From positions 1 to 39,663 of the forward strand of contig JANQOF010000051.1 in the NCBI GenBank assembly GCA_028279215.1: DNA of 39,663 nucleotides. Reading direction: 5' to 3'. The notes beneath the pieces are model-generated. The model did no database searches. It was not told where the DNA came from and saw only the letters and a list, made by a program, of their open reading frames with translations. The DNA comes from Pirellulales bacterium (GTDB lineage: Bacteria; Planctomycetota; Planctomycetia; Pirellulales; Lacipirellulaceae). Shown here piece after piece: positions 8,578-17,582 of this stretch. Numbering within the stretch: position 1 is the first letter of the stretch; each line of letters opens with the position of its first letter. The position numbers and the translations under genes were made by a program.

Positions 8578-9924
8578 ATGAGACGCTACTTGTTGTGTAC
8601 TGCCTTGCTGACAGGAGGGGGCCTGACGCCAACCCACGCCGCAACCTTCTCGGTCGACTACCAGGGGCCTACCGCAGGGTCCACACCGGTGGCACTCTCC
8701 GGCATCGGAGATTCGTTTGCTGGGACCGCCATCGACGGAGGCGCCATCCTGACGACCACGCCTCCAGGCCCTCCGGGCCCCAACCCACCGTTGCCAGGAC
8801 CACTACCCGCGCCAGGCATCGTGGTCGACAGTACTGCGGTGCCTGGCACCGCGCCGTTCGGTCATCTCGGTCTCGTAACCGATCGAGTAGAAGTCGACGC
8901 ACTTTCGTATGGCCGCGATTTGGTCAGCCAATTATTCAGTTCGCCCGATGCCAATTTCGGCCCAGGAAACGTACCTGTGTTTTCGGTCGACGAGTTTGCG
9001 GCCGGCATTCCTGGTTCACCAGCGCCGCCTAACGTAGCTACCGAAGGTGCCACCGGTGCAGGTGAAGCCGCTGCCGATGTGTTCCGGTACCTCGGACCCT
9101 ACGGTCCGTTTGCTCCGGGGCCGGTATTCGGCAACACGGCGATTATCGACGGCGATGGCTTGCCACCATTCGGCGGGCCAGGAACAGGTTTGATTGAACC
9201 GAACCCACCGCTGATCGGCGAGGCCGAGTTCGACGAAGGAGACAACCTCGACGCACTAGACATCAACACCACACGCGAGGATTTGGTAGGGCCGATCTTC
9301 TTCTCGCTTGACGCGGCATTTGGCGATCCGCTGGAAGGTGGGCCGGCTCCGAATTCCGGATCGGCTGTCTCCAACGGGTTTGTCGGAGGAGACGTTTTGG
9401 TTTCCGGGGGTGGTGGTGCACCAGCACTGTTCATTCCCGCTCCCGCACTGGGGCTCGACCTGGTCGGCGGTGCCGCCGGGCAAGAGCAGCGCGACTCTGA
9501 TGACCTAGACGCGCTGGCGCTGTTTGAAAACGGCGATGGTGTTGCCTCGCCGGGTGCGCCTGGAAGCGGACTGGACGAAATCCTGTTTAGTGTCCGCCGC
9601 GGGTCAGCCGTTATCGGCATGCCTGACAGCCTGTTCGGCGCGCCGATCGAAGAGGGCGACATCCTCACCGTTCCGTTGCCAACGGCAATGGGCGGCGTAT
9701 CGCCCTTCCCGCAGATCTTCATCCCGGCCGAAGCGCTTGGACTGCAAACCATACGCTCGGGCGGTGGCACCTTCTACCCAGGAGTGCCCAACCCCGCCTG
9801 GCAGGGAGAGGAGATTTGGGCCGACGACCTCGATGCGTTGGACGTGGTGCCCGAACCCTCCAGCTACATGCTGGTACTCGCGGCCGTTGCGTCAGGCTTC
9901 GCGGCTCGTCGTCGCTACTGCTGA
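8578..9924 (+). CDS. PEP-CTERM protein with repeated DLDALD motifs
   Basis: The 448-residue protein starts at an ATG preceded by a GGAG/GAGG-type site (GGAGAGGGG). It has a signal peptide of about 21 residues ending THA and a C-terminal PEP-CTERM sorting signal: VPEPSSYM, a hydrophobic stretch and RRRYC. It should be exported and processed by an exosortase at the outer surface. The mature part begins with a proline/glycine-rich linker (about residues 62-82). It then contains at least three spaced units with the motif DxLDALx (near 222, 310 and 417), plus a divergent VEVDALSY near 103. Units also share FS(L/V), GD(I/V)L and P(A/Q)xFIPAxALGL elements. The repeats suggest a beta-rich extracellular domain. 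No enzymatic motif was recognised. Confidence 0.85.
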   Translation: MRRYLLCTALLTGGGLTPTHAATFSVDYQGPTAGSTPVALSGIGDSFAGTAIDGGAILTTTPPGPPGPNPPLPGPLPAPGIVVDSTAVPGTAPFGHLGLVTDRVEVDALSYGRDLVSQLFSSPDANFGPGNVPVFSVDEFAAGIPGSPAPPNVATEGATGAGEAAADVFRYLGPYGPFAPGPVFGNTAIIDGDGLPPFGGPGTGLIEPNPPLIGEAEFDEGDNLDALDINTTREDLVGPIFFSLDAAFGDPLEGGPAPNSGSAVSNGFVGGDVLVSGGGGAPALFIPAPALGLDLVGGAAGQEQRDSDDLDALALFENGDGVASPGAPGSGLDEILFSVRRGSAVIGMPDSLFGAPIEEGDILTVPLPTAMGGVSPFPQIFIPAEALGLQTIRSGGGTFYPGVPNPAWQGEEIWADDLDALDVVPEPSSYMLVLAAVASGFAARRRYC

Positions 9925-9954
9925 GCAGGAACAGCCATCAACAGTAATTCCCAT

Positions 9955-9983
9955 CGGTCGTCTCGATTCAATCGAGGCGACCG
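9955..9983 (+). terminator. 14-bp hairpin after the PEP-CTERM gene
   Basis: The sequence 9955-9968 (CGGTCGTCTCGATT) pairs with 9970-9983 (AATCGAGGCGACCG), with one T-G wobble, 31 nt after the stop. There is no U-tract, so it could act as a Rho-dependent or mRNA-stabilising 3' structure rather than a classical intrinsic terminator. Confidence 0.6.
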
Positions 9984-10218
9984 TCGAGTATTGGTGTATG
10001 CAATGAGAATCTCGGAATTACTGCCCATCCCGGTAGCTGGGCCCGCCCAATTGGTTAAGCGGCAGCGATTGGCCCTTATCGGACGATCCTAAACCAGAGC
10101 CACACTGCAATCCGAATTCGGATGGGTGCAGTCGTCCGAACCTCGCGCGGCACCCCATCGTAGAAATCCTATGGATCAGTTTCCGCAGGGAGGTTTTGTA
10201 TCTTCTGAGAGGAGCAAC

Positions 10219-10491
10219 ATGGCCGCACCACCTCAATCGTCGTTGCGGTGCCGAGTACCCACATTCCGTCCGCGTCCACCCCAAGTCGAACCTACCCCCA
10301 CCTGGAAGAAAGTAGTGCTGAGCGTCACCAGTGTGTTGGCGCTGCTTCCGTATGTCATTGGCATCGCATTCCTTTGGTTAGCCTGGTTGATGCAGGGCTG
10401 CCCCGCGGCACCCGAAAAATCGGCCATCTTCCGTACGCCAAGAACCAAGGGCTCAAATCCATTGATCAACCCGCCGAAGATTTGGTTCTAG
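10219..10491 (+). CDS. Small single-pass membrane protein
   Basis: The ATG at 10219 follows a good GAGAGGAG site, giving 90 residues. A proline/arginine-rich N-terminus ([15 protein letters not shown]) is followed by one long hydrophobic helix (about residues 33-55, [20 protein letters not shown] and onward) and a basic tail. An upstream start at 10171 or earlier is possible but lacks a site. No family was recognised. The stop overlaps the stop of the convergent ldhA by 3 nt. It may be a small inner-membrane protein. Confidence 0.55.
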   Translation: MAAPPQSSLRCRVPTFRPRPPQVEPTPTWKKVVLSVTSVLALLPYVIGIAFLWLAWLMQGCPAAPEKSAIFRTPRTKGSNPLINPPKIWF

Positions 10492-11498
10492 ATCGCCTTT
10501 CGCCGATCTGGCACCGTACGTGCCTGATCGATGTTACCATCGGCGAAGCCCGTGATGTTAGCGAGTGTCACTTCCGCGATACTATGCATCGCCTCACGGG
10601 TAAAGAACGCCTGATGGCTGGTGATTAGCACGTTGGGAAACGTCAACAACCGCGCCAACACGTCGTCTTGCAGCACCTCATTCGACAGGTTCTCGAAGAA
10701 GACGTCGGCTTCCTCTTCGTAGACGTCGAGTGCCAATCCGCCAATCACCCCCGACTTCAGTCCCGCGATGGCCGCCTTTGAATCGACCAACTGACCGCGG
10801 CTCGTGTTGACCAGCATGATCCCGCGCTTCATCGACTGCACCGCCGCTGCATCAACCAGATGATGGGTGTCGGGCGTTAACGGACAGTGCAACGTCAAAA
10901 CGTCGGCCGATGAGATGACCTCATGCAGACTCGCGTATCTGACGCCGAGTTCGACGCATGCGGCGTTCGGTTGAACATCGTAAGCCACGATCTCGCACCC
11001 AAATCCTTTCAAAATGCGGCACACCAACGCACCAATCCGGCCGGTGCCTACCACACCGATGGTCTTACCGACCAGATCGAAGCCTAAAAGGCCATCAATT
11101 GAGAAGTTCCCTTCGCGGACCCGGTTGTACGCGCGGTGAATGCGGCGATTGAGTGTGAGCAGCAGTGCGACGGTGTGTTCGGCCACCGCGTGGGGTGAGT
11201 AAGCCGGCACGTGCATAACCGTTATGTTGTGCTCGGCGGCGGCAACCAAGTCGACGTTGTTGTACCCTGCACACCGAAGAGCCACCAACTGTGTACCCTG
11301 TGCCGCCAGCTGGCGAATCACGGTCGCGTCGAGCTGGTCGTTCACAAACACAACTACAGCGGCGTATCCATCGGCGAGCGCAACCGATTCTGGCGCCAGG
11401 CGGGCGTCGAAGTACGTAATGCTGTGCCCGCGCTTCTCGTTGGCCGCCTCGAAGAAATCGCGATCGTAGGGTTTGGTGCTGAACAGCGCTGTCTTCAT
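10488..11498 (-). CDS. ldhA: D-lactate dehydrogenase / 2-hydroxyacid dehydrogenase
   Basis: This 336-residue protein belongs to the D-isomer-specific 2-hydroxyacid dehydrogenases and most resembles fermentative LdhA, which reduces pyruvate to D-lactate with NADH. It begins [16 protein letters not shown], typical of LdhA. It carries the NAD-binding GTGRIG (151-156) and the catalytic triad Arg234 (NTSRG), Glu263 (DVYEEEAD) and His295 (TSHQAFFT). The [19 protein letters not shown] segment is characteristic of the LdhA branch. The gene lies 53 nt downstream of a cupin gene on the same strand, so they may be co-transcribed. Its end overlaps the end of a convergent small gene. Confidence 0.9.
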   Translation of the reverse strand: MKTALFSTKPYDRDFFEAANEKRGHSITYFDARLAPESVALADGYAAVVVFVNDQLDATVIRQLAAQGTQLVALRCAGYNNVDLVAAAEHNITVMHVPAYSPHAVAEHTVALLLTLNRRIHRAYNRVREGNFSIDGLLGFDLVGKTIGVVGTGRIGALVCRILKGFGCEIVAYDVQPNAACVELGVRYASLHEVISSADVLTLHCPLTPDTHHLVDAAAVQSMKRGIMLVNTSRGQLVDSKAAIAGLKSGVIGGLALDVYEEEADVFFENLSNEVLQDDVLARLLTFPNVLITSHQAFFTREAMHSIAEVTLANITGFADGNIDQARTVPDRRKAI

Positions 11499-11551
11499 GG
11501 CCGTGGTTCCAAGATTGCGTACGTCGAGCGGATTCGCACGCTACAATCGTA

Positions 11552-12013
11552 CTACCCCACGGCAGTATCGCCCAGCGCGCTAATCAGCACAAACGCAATC
11601 CGACACGGCTCGGTGCCATTGTTCACCCAGTTGTGAATCGTGGCGCGTTGAACTAGCACGTCGCCGGCCTCCAGGTGGACCGTGGTGTCTTCATCCATTT
11701 CCATGTCGATCTCTCCCGAGAGGACCACAGCGTAGTCAATGCTGTCGGTGCGATGCACACGGGGGGTCACGCCAGGACCGAACTCGACCACTTTGAAAAT
11801 CGAGCCACCTTCAATCGTAGTGCCCACTTGCCGGGCGCCTTTGTCTTCGCCATCTTCGGCCAGCTCGACGGGCAGATCAGTCGTCGTCCAAAACTGCTGC
11901 TGATCCATCTGCGGCCGCCAACTGGCCGAGTGCTCCCCACGATCGTCAAACCGCACGATGGGTTTGCCGTTCTCATCATGGCCGGTGACGACGCGTCGGA
12001 TGTTGAGGGGCAT
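11552..12013 (-). CDS. Cupin-domain protein
   Basis: The preferred ATG at 12013 has AAGGA about 8 nt upstream and opens MPLNIRRVVTGHDENGKP, a common start for small cupins; an upstream start at 12085 would add 24 poorly conserved residues. The product has 153 residues. The C-terminal half is a single cupin barrel: GPGVTPRVHRTDSIDYAVVL, then SGEIDMEMDEDTTVHLEAGD, then TIHNWVNNG. His residues in RVHRTDS and TIHNW could hold a metal. Relatives are annotated as cupin proteins of unknown substrate, often next to dehydrogenases. It lies 53 nt upstream of ldhA on the same strand, consistent with an operon. Confidence 0.8.
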   Translation of the reverse strand: MPLNIRRVVTGHDENGKPIVRFDDRGEHSASWRPQMDQQQFWTTTDLPVELAEDGEDKGARQVGTTIEGGSIFKVVEFGPGVTPRVHRTDSIDYAVVLSGEIDMEMDEDTTVHLEAGDVLVQRATIHNWVNNGTEPCRIAFVLISALGDTAVG

Positions 12014-12193
12014 GGGGAGGGTCCTTGGAGAAGAGCTGTTGGCGACAAGATTGGAATAAGGAGCCTTCAGCAGATCTTCCAGCAATGCGGCAAATGTCCC
12101 TTAAGCAAACAAGTAGTCGGTTGCCTAGCGTTCCGGTCGTCGACAACTAATTCTTCGCAACGGATTATCACCGCAAGTATACCAAGTCAGTAT

Positions 12194-12907
12194 TCAATCT
12201 ACTTTCTTCGCAAAAAAACCAGCCGCAAGAGCAAGGATGATACAGCCGGCCGGCTCCGGAGCGAGTAGAAGATTGGGACCGATATAAGCCCCTTCTTGGG
12301 CAAGAGCATGTTTAGGAAATGCCAGTTCCGGACCTTCGGCAAATCCCCATCGCGAGTCGAAAAAGCTAAGTCCATCGGCAAAGGTAAAATCCGTGCCCGC
12401 CTTCACGTAGGTCAAATCGCTTGTATCGCCCTCGTGTAGCATTCCAACGACGTAAAGGGTGTTCTGCTCGAGAGTGATTGGATGCGACAGCCTCCCATAT
12501 CTAAAGCCATTGAGTGATGACGATGTTGCTCCCAATTCGATTGACACTTGACCGAGCAACCTCACGCTTTCAATGTCCTGGAATTCATACCTTGGTGCCA
12601 CACCAACACCACCCCTTTGAACATCATCGGCGACGCCATCGCTCGATGCCTCAATAGTGCCGGCTTTCCACAACCCAACTTCGACAGGCTTGAGGAAATC
12701 ACTCCGTTCGACGTCGAGCGCGCCCAAGTGAGTCACAAACGCTTCGTTCGATTGATTCTTGAAGAGATAGCCGATTGTCGCACCTAGAGTTTCAACGCTT
12801 ACTGGTTCCCAGTCCCCCATGGACACGAGAGGGCCGGCAAGCGAATACTCGCGAGGCAAGAACGCAAACACGGCAACGAGTAAGCAACGAGAGATGATGG
12901 TGAGCAC
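12194..12907 (-). CDS. PEP-CTERM-like exported protein
   Basis: The product has 237 residues with an N-terminal signal peptide (CLLVAVFAFLPREYSLAGP). Its C-terminal sorting signal is APEPAGCIILALAAGFFAKK, matching the PEP motif, hydrophobic helix and basic end of PEP-CTERM. The middle (TIGYLFKNQSNEAFVTHLGA, then VGLWKAGTIEA and NTLYVVGML) resembles the beta-sandwich seen in exported DUF4082-like or PEP-CTERM proteins, where a bland Y/F-rich domain covers about 150 residues. Function is unknown; it would be sorted to the cell surface. It is a separate transcription unit, 180 nt upstream of the cupin gene. Confidence 0.7.
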   Translation of the reverse strand: MLTIISRCLLVAVFAFLPREYSLAGPLVSMGDWEPVSVETLGATIGYLFKNQSNEAFVTHLGALDVERSDFLKPVEVGLWKAGTIEASSDGVADDVQRGGVGVAPRYEFQDIESVRLLGQVSIELGATSSSLNGFRYGRLSHPITLEQNTLYVVGMLHEGDTSDLTYVKAGTDFTFADGLSFFDSRWGFAEGPELAFPKHALAQEGAYIGPNLLLAPEPAGCIILALAAGFFAKKVD

Positions 12908-13020
12908 GAGTTATCCCTATGTTCACATTGACACATCCAAACGCGACCGCCGCCTACCCTACGTCGGGGGCGATCGCGATGTCAACTGCAATCAATCGTG
13001 AACGAGTGGGACAAACAGCT

Positions 13021-14484
13021 CTACCGCTTCTTCTTCCTCTTCCGCATCTCCATCTCCCGCTGACGCCTGAGATTCTTCTTTTGGGCGTTCGATAGGCGTT
13101 TGCCGGTGCCTTGTTTCTTTTTGGTAAGGGTGCCGCCTTGGGCCAAGCCGCCTTGAACTTCGTTGAGCATCTTCATGCGTTCGCGCATGCCTTTGCCGGC
13201 CATGGCGGTCATCACTTGGGCCATAGCGTCGTATTGCTTGATAAGTTCGTTGACCTGGTGCGGTTCGCAGCCCGCTCCGGCGGCGATGCGGCGGCGGCGG
13301 CTTTGGTCGATGAGTTTGGTGTTGGCTCGCTCGGCCGGCGTCATTGAGTCGATAATGCCGAACAGGCCTTTCATCTCCGACTCGTCAAAATCGTCCATTG
13401 CGTCGCGCATCGCGCCCATGCCCGGCATCATGCCCATCATCTTTTGCATTAGCCCGGGCTTGGCGATCATTGCCATTTGCTTGCGGAAGTCGTCGAGCGT
13501 GAACTCGCCCTTCTTGAGCTTCTCCTCTTGGGCAAGCATCTGCTCCTGGTCGAACTCCTTTTGCGCCGTTTCGAACAGCGTGAGGATGTCGCCCTGGCCG
13601 AGGATGCGTTGGGCCATGCGGTCGGGATGGAATGCTTCGAGCGCTTCGAGCTTCTCGCCGGTGCCCATGAACTTGATCGGCACGCCGGTAACATGCTTGA
13701 CCGAGAGCGCCGCGCCGCCGCGGGCGTCGCCATCGAGTTTGGTCATGATGACGCCGTCGATCTCCAATGCGTCATTAAACGCTTTGGCGCTGTTCACCGC
13801 GTCCTGGCCGGTCATTGCGTCGACGACCAGGTAGATTTGCTCGGGGTTGCAGCGGTTGTCGATTCGTTCGAGCTGGCCCATCAACTCTTCGTCGATGTGC
13901 AATCGGCCGGCGGTGTCGAGTATCACCGTATCTGCCCCCAGCTTCTTGGCCTGTTTGACCGCGGCGTTACATACCTTTACTGGATCTTTTTCTTCGCGGT
14001 CGCTGTACACGGCGACGCCAAGTTGATCGCCCAGCACGTGCAACTGGTCGATGGCCGCGGGGCGCTGCAAGTCGGCAGCCACTAAGAGTGGTACGCGGCC
14101 CGCGTCCTTAAGCATCTTGGAAAGCTTGCCGCAGGTGGTTGTCTTGCCGGAGCCCTGCAGGCCGCACATCATCAGGACGGTAACGTCGTCCTTGCCCTTG
14201 AGATGAAGCGAGTGGTCGACTGGGCCCATCAAGTCTTGCAGTTCTTGATAGACGATGCCGACAACCTGCTGCTGCGGGTTGAGCGACTTGAGCACCTTCT
14301 CGCCAACCGCCTTCTCGGTGACGTTCTTCATGAAGTGCCGAGCCACTTCAAAACTGACATCTGCCTCCAAGAGCGAACGTTCGACGAGCTTCAGCCCATC
14401 ACGCATGTTCGACTCGGAAAGCTTGCCTTGGCCGCGGAGCGACTTGAAGGCACTGGAAAGTCCGTCCTGGAGCGATTCGAACAT
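13021..14484 (-). CDS. ffh: Signal recognition particle protein Ffh (SRP54)
   Basis: Ffh binds 4.5S RNA and signal sequences and, as a GTPase, targets ribosomes to the FtsY receptor at the membrane. From the ATG at 14484 (MFESLQDGLSSAFKSL, the standard N-domain start) the protein has 487 residues. The G domain has the P-loop GLQGSGKTTTCGKL, the DTAGRLH motif and TKLDGDARGGAA. The methionine-rich M domain follows (MMGMMPGMGAMRDAM, MTPAERANTKLIDQSRRRRI, then YDAMAQVMTAMAGKGMRERM). The C-terminus is very basic (RKRKKKR). A longer frame continues upstream to 14646 but is low-complexity and overlaps the duplicate M-domain fragment. The gene lies alone, about 100 nt downstream of that fragment. Confidence 0.97.
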   Translation of the reverse strand: MFESLQDGLSSAFKSLRGQGKLSESNMRDGLKLVERSLLEADVSFEVARHFMKNVTEKAVGEKVLKSLNPQQQVVGIVYQELQDLMGPVDHSLHLKGKDDVTVLMMCGLQGSGKTTTCGKLSKMLKDAGRVPLLVAADLQRPAAIDQLHVLGDQLGVAVYSDREEKDPVKVCNAAVKQAKKLGADTVILDTAGRLHIDEELMGQLERIDNRCNPEQIYLVVDAMTGQDAVNSAKAFNDALEIDGVIMTKLDGDARGGAALSVKHVTGVPIKFMGTGEKLEALEAFHPDRMAQRILGQGDILTLFETAQKEFDQEQMLAQEEKLKKGEFTLDDFRKQMAMIAKPGLMQKMMGMMPGMGAMRDAMDDFDESEMKGLFGIIDSMTPAERANTKLIDQSRRRRIAAGAGCEPHQVNELIKQYDAMAQVMTAMAGKGMRERMKMLNEVQGGLAQGGTLTKKKQGTGKRLSNAQKKNLRRQREMEMRKRKKKR

Positions 14485-14581
14485 GGCGGCTAGCGGGGCG
14501 AGGAGTGAAGGGCGCGGAGCCAGGGATAGCAAAACCCGCATTTTAGCGGAGTTGGCGACAGCGGGCGAGGCACTTAGGTGG

Positions 14582-15071
14582 CTATGCCCGGAGCGGTGAC
14601 GGCGGGTCGTCCGGCGGCACGTCGTCGTCATCGTCGCCGGGGTCAATGGGGCGACGCAAATCTTGAATTCCGTATTGGGCTTCGTCTAGCATCTCCCTCC
14701 GTTCGCGTTTTCCTTTGCTGGCCATGGCGGCCACAACGTTGGCCATCGCCTGAGTACTGGCGGACGAGATCACAAACATCCTGAGGCGCGCAGCCAGCAC
14801 CGTCAGCGATCCGTATTCGCCGACTGCGATCGATGATATTCGAATTCGATCTCTCCACCGGGGTCATCGCATCAATGATGCCGATCTTGCCTTGCATCTC
14901 TGTCGAATCGAAGTCGTGCACCGCGTCACGCAATGGGCTCGTCGTGGGAATTGAGTCCAGAATACCCTGAATAGCTTCCGACTTGGCGATAATCGCAATT
15001 TGTTTGCGGAAGTCGTCGAGCGTGAATCGTCTACGCACGAGGAATGCTCCGTTGATCGGGAATACCACCAT
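14582..15071 (-). pseudogene. Frameshifted duplicate of the Ffh M domain
   Basis: An M-domain-like sequence starts at an ATG at 15071: FTLDDFRKQIAIIAKSEAIQ, AVHDFDSTEMQGKIGIIDAM, TPVERSNSNIIDRSRRIRIADGAG, then VCDLVRQYS. At about 14753 the match continues in another frame as QAMANVVAAMASKGKRERRE, then MLDEAQYGIQDLRRP, ending at 14582 in an acidic DPGDDDDDVPPDDPP tail. Ffh itself has the same order of segments. Several methionines of the signal-binding groove are missing. It is probably a decayed partial duplication, or a stand-alone M-domain protein with a sequencing error. It lacks the N and G domains. Confidence 0.75.
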
Positions 15072-15304
15072 TCTCCTGCAAAAATGCCACCCGAATCAAC
15101 ATTCTTGCCATGGAGGTCTTTCGTCGATGACGGCCGAGCCTTGAGGAGCATTTGGCAACCGCCTAAAATCTGACACTAGCTCGGCAATGCACAATCCCAC
15201 CAAAATTGCCAATACTCAGACGGTTGCCTCCGGTTTCGAAGCGTGCGACAGGCGGACCGCAGTTTTTTCATTTCATCGGCTACGATAACAGAGGAGAGTA
15301 CGCC

Positions 15305-15904
15305 ATGGCCCATCTGGTCCAACAGGTCGCCCCCGATTTCACTGCCCAAGCGGTGATGCCCGACGGTTCGTTCAAGGAACTAAAGCTCTCGGATTTTCGC
15401 GGCAAGTACATCATACTGTTTTTCTATCCGTTGGACTTCACGTTCGTATGTCCGACGGAGATCATCGCGTTCAGTGATGCGATCGACGAATTTGAGCAGC
15501 GGAACGTGCAAGTGATTGGCGCGAGCGTCGACAGCCACTATTCGCACTTCGCCTGGCGAAACACGCCGCGTGACGCTGGTGGCATCGGCGCGATCAAGTA
15601 CCCGCTGGTGGCCGATCTCAACAAGAAGATCTCCGAATCGTACGGCGTGCTGCTCGAAGGCGGCGTCGCGTTGCGTGGCTTGTTCTTGATCGACAAGGAG
15701 GGCGTTGTTCGCCACGAACTGATCAACGACTTGCCACTCGGCCGCAATGTGGACGAAGCCATTCGCGTAGTCGACGCGTTGCAGTTCCATGAGCAAAACG
15801 GCGAGGTATGCCCTGCCAACTGGAAGAAAGGCGCCAAGAGCATGAAGGCCGACCCAGAGGGAAGTAAGGAGTTCTTCACCACTGCTTACGGAAGCAGCGC
15901 CTGA
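15305..15904 (+). CDS. ahpC: 2-Cys peroxiredoxin (AhpC/TSA family)
   Basis: It reduces hydrogen peroxide and organic peroxides in the cytoplasm with thiol electrons from thioredoxin or an AhpF-like partner. The start at ATG 15305 is chosen because GAGGAG lies just upstream; a longer frame begins at 15206. The 199-residue protein has the peroxidatic cysteine in FTFVCPTE (Cys49), the [12 protein letters not shown] loop, [12 protein letters not shown], and the resolving cysteine in GEVCPANW (Cys169). It is full length. A perfect 13-bp hairpin follows its stop. No reductase gene is adjacent. Confidence 0.93.
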   Translation: MAHLVQQVAPDFTAQAVMPDGSFKELKLSDFRGKYIILFFYPLDFTFVCPTEIIAFSDAIDEFEQRNVQVIGASVDSHYSHFAWRNTPRDAGGIGAIKYPLVADLNKKISESYGVLLEGGVALRGLFLIDKEGVVRHELINDLPLGRNVDEAIRVVDALQFHEQNGEVCPANWKKGAKSMKADPEGSKEFFTTAYGSSA

Positions 15905-15934
15905 TCCCCTAGCCCACTATCGACTACAATCTCA

Positions 15935-15970
15935 GCAGGCCATGGCGTATCAGTATTCGCCATGGCCTGC
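15935..15970 (+). terminator. 13-bp perfect hairpin after the peroxiredoxin gene
   Basis: GCAGGCCATGGCG (15935-15947) pairs perfectly with CGCCATGGCCTGC (15958-15970) around a 10-nt loop, followed by TTGTTC. This is a strong terminator-like structure. It includes an ATG at 15962, which argues against that codon starting the next gene. Confidence 0.7.
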
Positions 15971-16000
15971 TTGTTCATTCATCCGACGGAGGCGGCGACC

Positions 16001-16732
16001 ATGTTCGTTCGATTCAGCCTGATGGCATGTATGTTGACTATCGCAAGTGGAATTGCCAACGGGCAGGACACGTTACCGCCCGGAGGTCAGGATGGGCAAC
16101 AGAAACAACTATCGCCAGAACAATACTCGCAGATCGTGAGCTATGCGCTCGGTCGAAGCATAGCCGAAGACTGCCAGATGGGCGGAGTGCAAATCGACAT
16201 TCGCGCGCTACAAACTGGTGTGAACGAGGTTGCTGCCGGCAAACCTCCGCAGTGGAAAGAAGCGGAATTGAACCAAGTAATGCACCAATTCGCCATGAGG
16301 GTCCAGCAGCAGGTAGCGGCGAACAACAAGCAGCGTGGGGAAGAATTCTTGACTCAAAATGCCAAGCAACCTGGCGTGCAGGTCACACCTAGCGGGCTGC
16401 AATACAAGGTGCTCCAAAACGGCAACGGCGCAACCCCAACCGACGGCAGCGTGGTCGTCTGTCACTACACGGGGTCGTTTACCGATGGCCGGGTGTTTGA
16501 GAGTTCCCGCCAGGCGGGCCAGCCGGCGCAGTTCCCGGTCGGACGGGTCATCCCCGGTTGGACCGAGGCGCTCAAGATGATGAAGGTGGGAGACAAGTAT
16601 CAGCTGTTCATCCCATCCGACTTGGCGTATGGCCCTCAAGGGCATCAGAACATCGGCCCCAACGAAACGCTTGTATTTGAGCTGGAACTGCTGCAAGTGG
16701 GGCAACCACAACCAGCACCGCAGGTGCCCTAA
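16001..16732 (+). CDS. Exported FKBP-type peptidyl-prolyl isomerase
   Basis: The ATG at 16001 is preferred: GGAGG lies 9 nt upstream, and it opens a signal peptide (MFVRFSLMACMLTIASGIANGQ). The upstream ATG at 15962 sits in a hairpin. The 243-residue protein has a helical FKBP N-terminal dimerisation segment (SPEQYSQIVSYALGRSIAED), then a long helix with QQQ repeats. The FKBP catalytic domain (about 130-230) has VVVCHYTGSFTDGRVFESS, VGRVIPGWTEALKMMKVGDK, IPSDLAYG and ELELLQV. It should assist folding of secreted proteins as a Mip/FkpA-like isomerase. A hairpin follows the gene. Confidence 0.92.
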   Translation: MFVRFSLMACMLTIASGIANGQDTLPPGGQDGQQKQLSPEQYSQIVSYALGRSIAEDCQMGGVQIDIRALQTGVNEVAAGKPPQWKEAELNQVMHQFAMRVQQQVAANNKQRGEEFLTQNAKQPGVQVTPSGLQYKVLQNGNGATPTDGSVVVCHYTGSFTDGRVFESSRQAGQPAQFPVGRVIPGWTEALKMMKVGDKYQLFIPSDLAYGPQGHQNIGPNETLVFELELLQVGQPQPAPQVP

Positions 16733-16746
16733 CAGGCGCAAATAAG

Positions 16747-16776
16747 ACGGCGGTTTGTCCCAAAGCATACCGCCGT
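16747..16776. terminator. Bidirectional hairpin between convergent genes
   Basis: ACGGCGGT (16747-16754) pairs with ACCGCCGT (16769-16776) with a 14-nt loop. It lies between the stop of the FKBP gene and the stop of the next minus-strand gene, so it could serve both. Confidence 0.6.
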
Positions 16777-16801
16777 TGTTGGCTATATTCGCCGCGGTGG
16801 A

Positions 16802-17395
16802 TTATCGCCGCGCGCGTGGATAGAAGCGAGAGTGGTTGTTGAACGTGGCCGCATGACCAGTCGGCATAACGCCTTGGTTGCCCGTCGTATTGTAGGCGTT
16901 GCGAGCTGCTAAAGCGTTCACCCTGCGGTTGATCGCTTGAGTCTGGCGAACGACTTGTTGATTGAAGTCGCGCTGTTGGATTGCCGGTCGAACGACCGTC
17001 TGGTAGTCGAGGTCGTTGAACTCACCGAAGCCTTCGTTGAAGAGTCCCATGTAGGGGCTGATAGTTGGTTGCGTGTTGACCGAAGCAAATGGCTTGGAGG
17101 TAGGCGTCGACGCCGAAATACCAAACGATGCACTCTGGCTTCGTGGTGGTGCAGTGGCAGACGAGTTGGATGAGGGACTGAACTGCCGAAACCCAACGGA
17201 CGACACACCGAATCCAACATTCACGGTCGTCGCTCTGTTGACCGCGTCGTCCTTAAAACGACCCGCGGAGCTGTCGCGGCGAATCTGGTTGAGAAACCCG
17301 GCGGCTTCCCTGCTACCCGACGAGTAATCAGGCTGCCCCCAAGCCGCCGTCGAGATGCCCACAGCAATCGCGAAGCCTAGAAGTTTCACTTTCAT
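16802..17395 (-). CDS. Secreted hypothetical protein
   Basis: The 197-residue product has a clear signal peptide (MKVKLLGFAIAVGISTAAWG). The centre is serine/alanine-rich and probably disordered. The C-terminal half has a more conserved look: SPYMGLFNEGFGEFNDLDYQ, then VVRPAIQQRDFNQQVVRQTQ, NRRVNALAARNAYNT and MPTGHAATFNNHSRFYPRARR. Similar short exported proteins ending in PTGH...F.N...YY are, as I recall, common in planctomycetes, but none has a known role. No catalytic motif is present. It is convergent with the FKBP gene and has its own upstream region (17396-17582). Confidence 0.7.
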   Translation of the reverse strand: MKVKLLGFAIAVGISTAAWGQPDYSSGSREAAGFLNQIRRDSSAGRFKDDAVNRATTVNVGFGVSSVGFRQFSPSSNSSATAPPRSQSASFGISASTPTSKPFASVNTQPTISPYMGLFNEGFGEFNDLDYQTVVRPAIQQRDFNQQVVRQTQAINRRVNALAARNAYNTTGNQGVMPTGHAATFNNHSRFYPRARR

Positions 17396-17582
17396 AGCGC
17401 CCTTTATTGGTTGATACCAATGCGTCTTCCCGTCCCTCTATCTTAGACAAACCGACCACATACGGCAAATTTCGACTCGGTCGAATGCGATGCAGCGAAC
17501 CGCAAGTGGTAGGCAGAATCTGCACAATCGAATCAAATCAACCGCGCAGGCAAGGGAAGACCCATTCTCCAGGGGGGAATGC

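Noticed and set aside
8334..9032. Plus-strand frame of 232 codons before and inside the PEP-CTERM gene
   Set aside because: It continues out of frame into a clearly coding region and is arginine/histidine-rich.
13163..14085. Plus-strand frames opposite ffh
   Set aside because: They are antisense shadows of the ffh coding frame.
14485..14646. N-terminal extension of Ffh from 14646
   Set aside because: It is low-complexity and unlike any SRP54 N-terminus; the standard start MFESLQDGL is at 14484.
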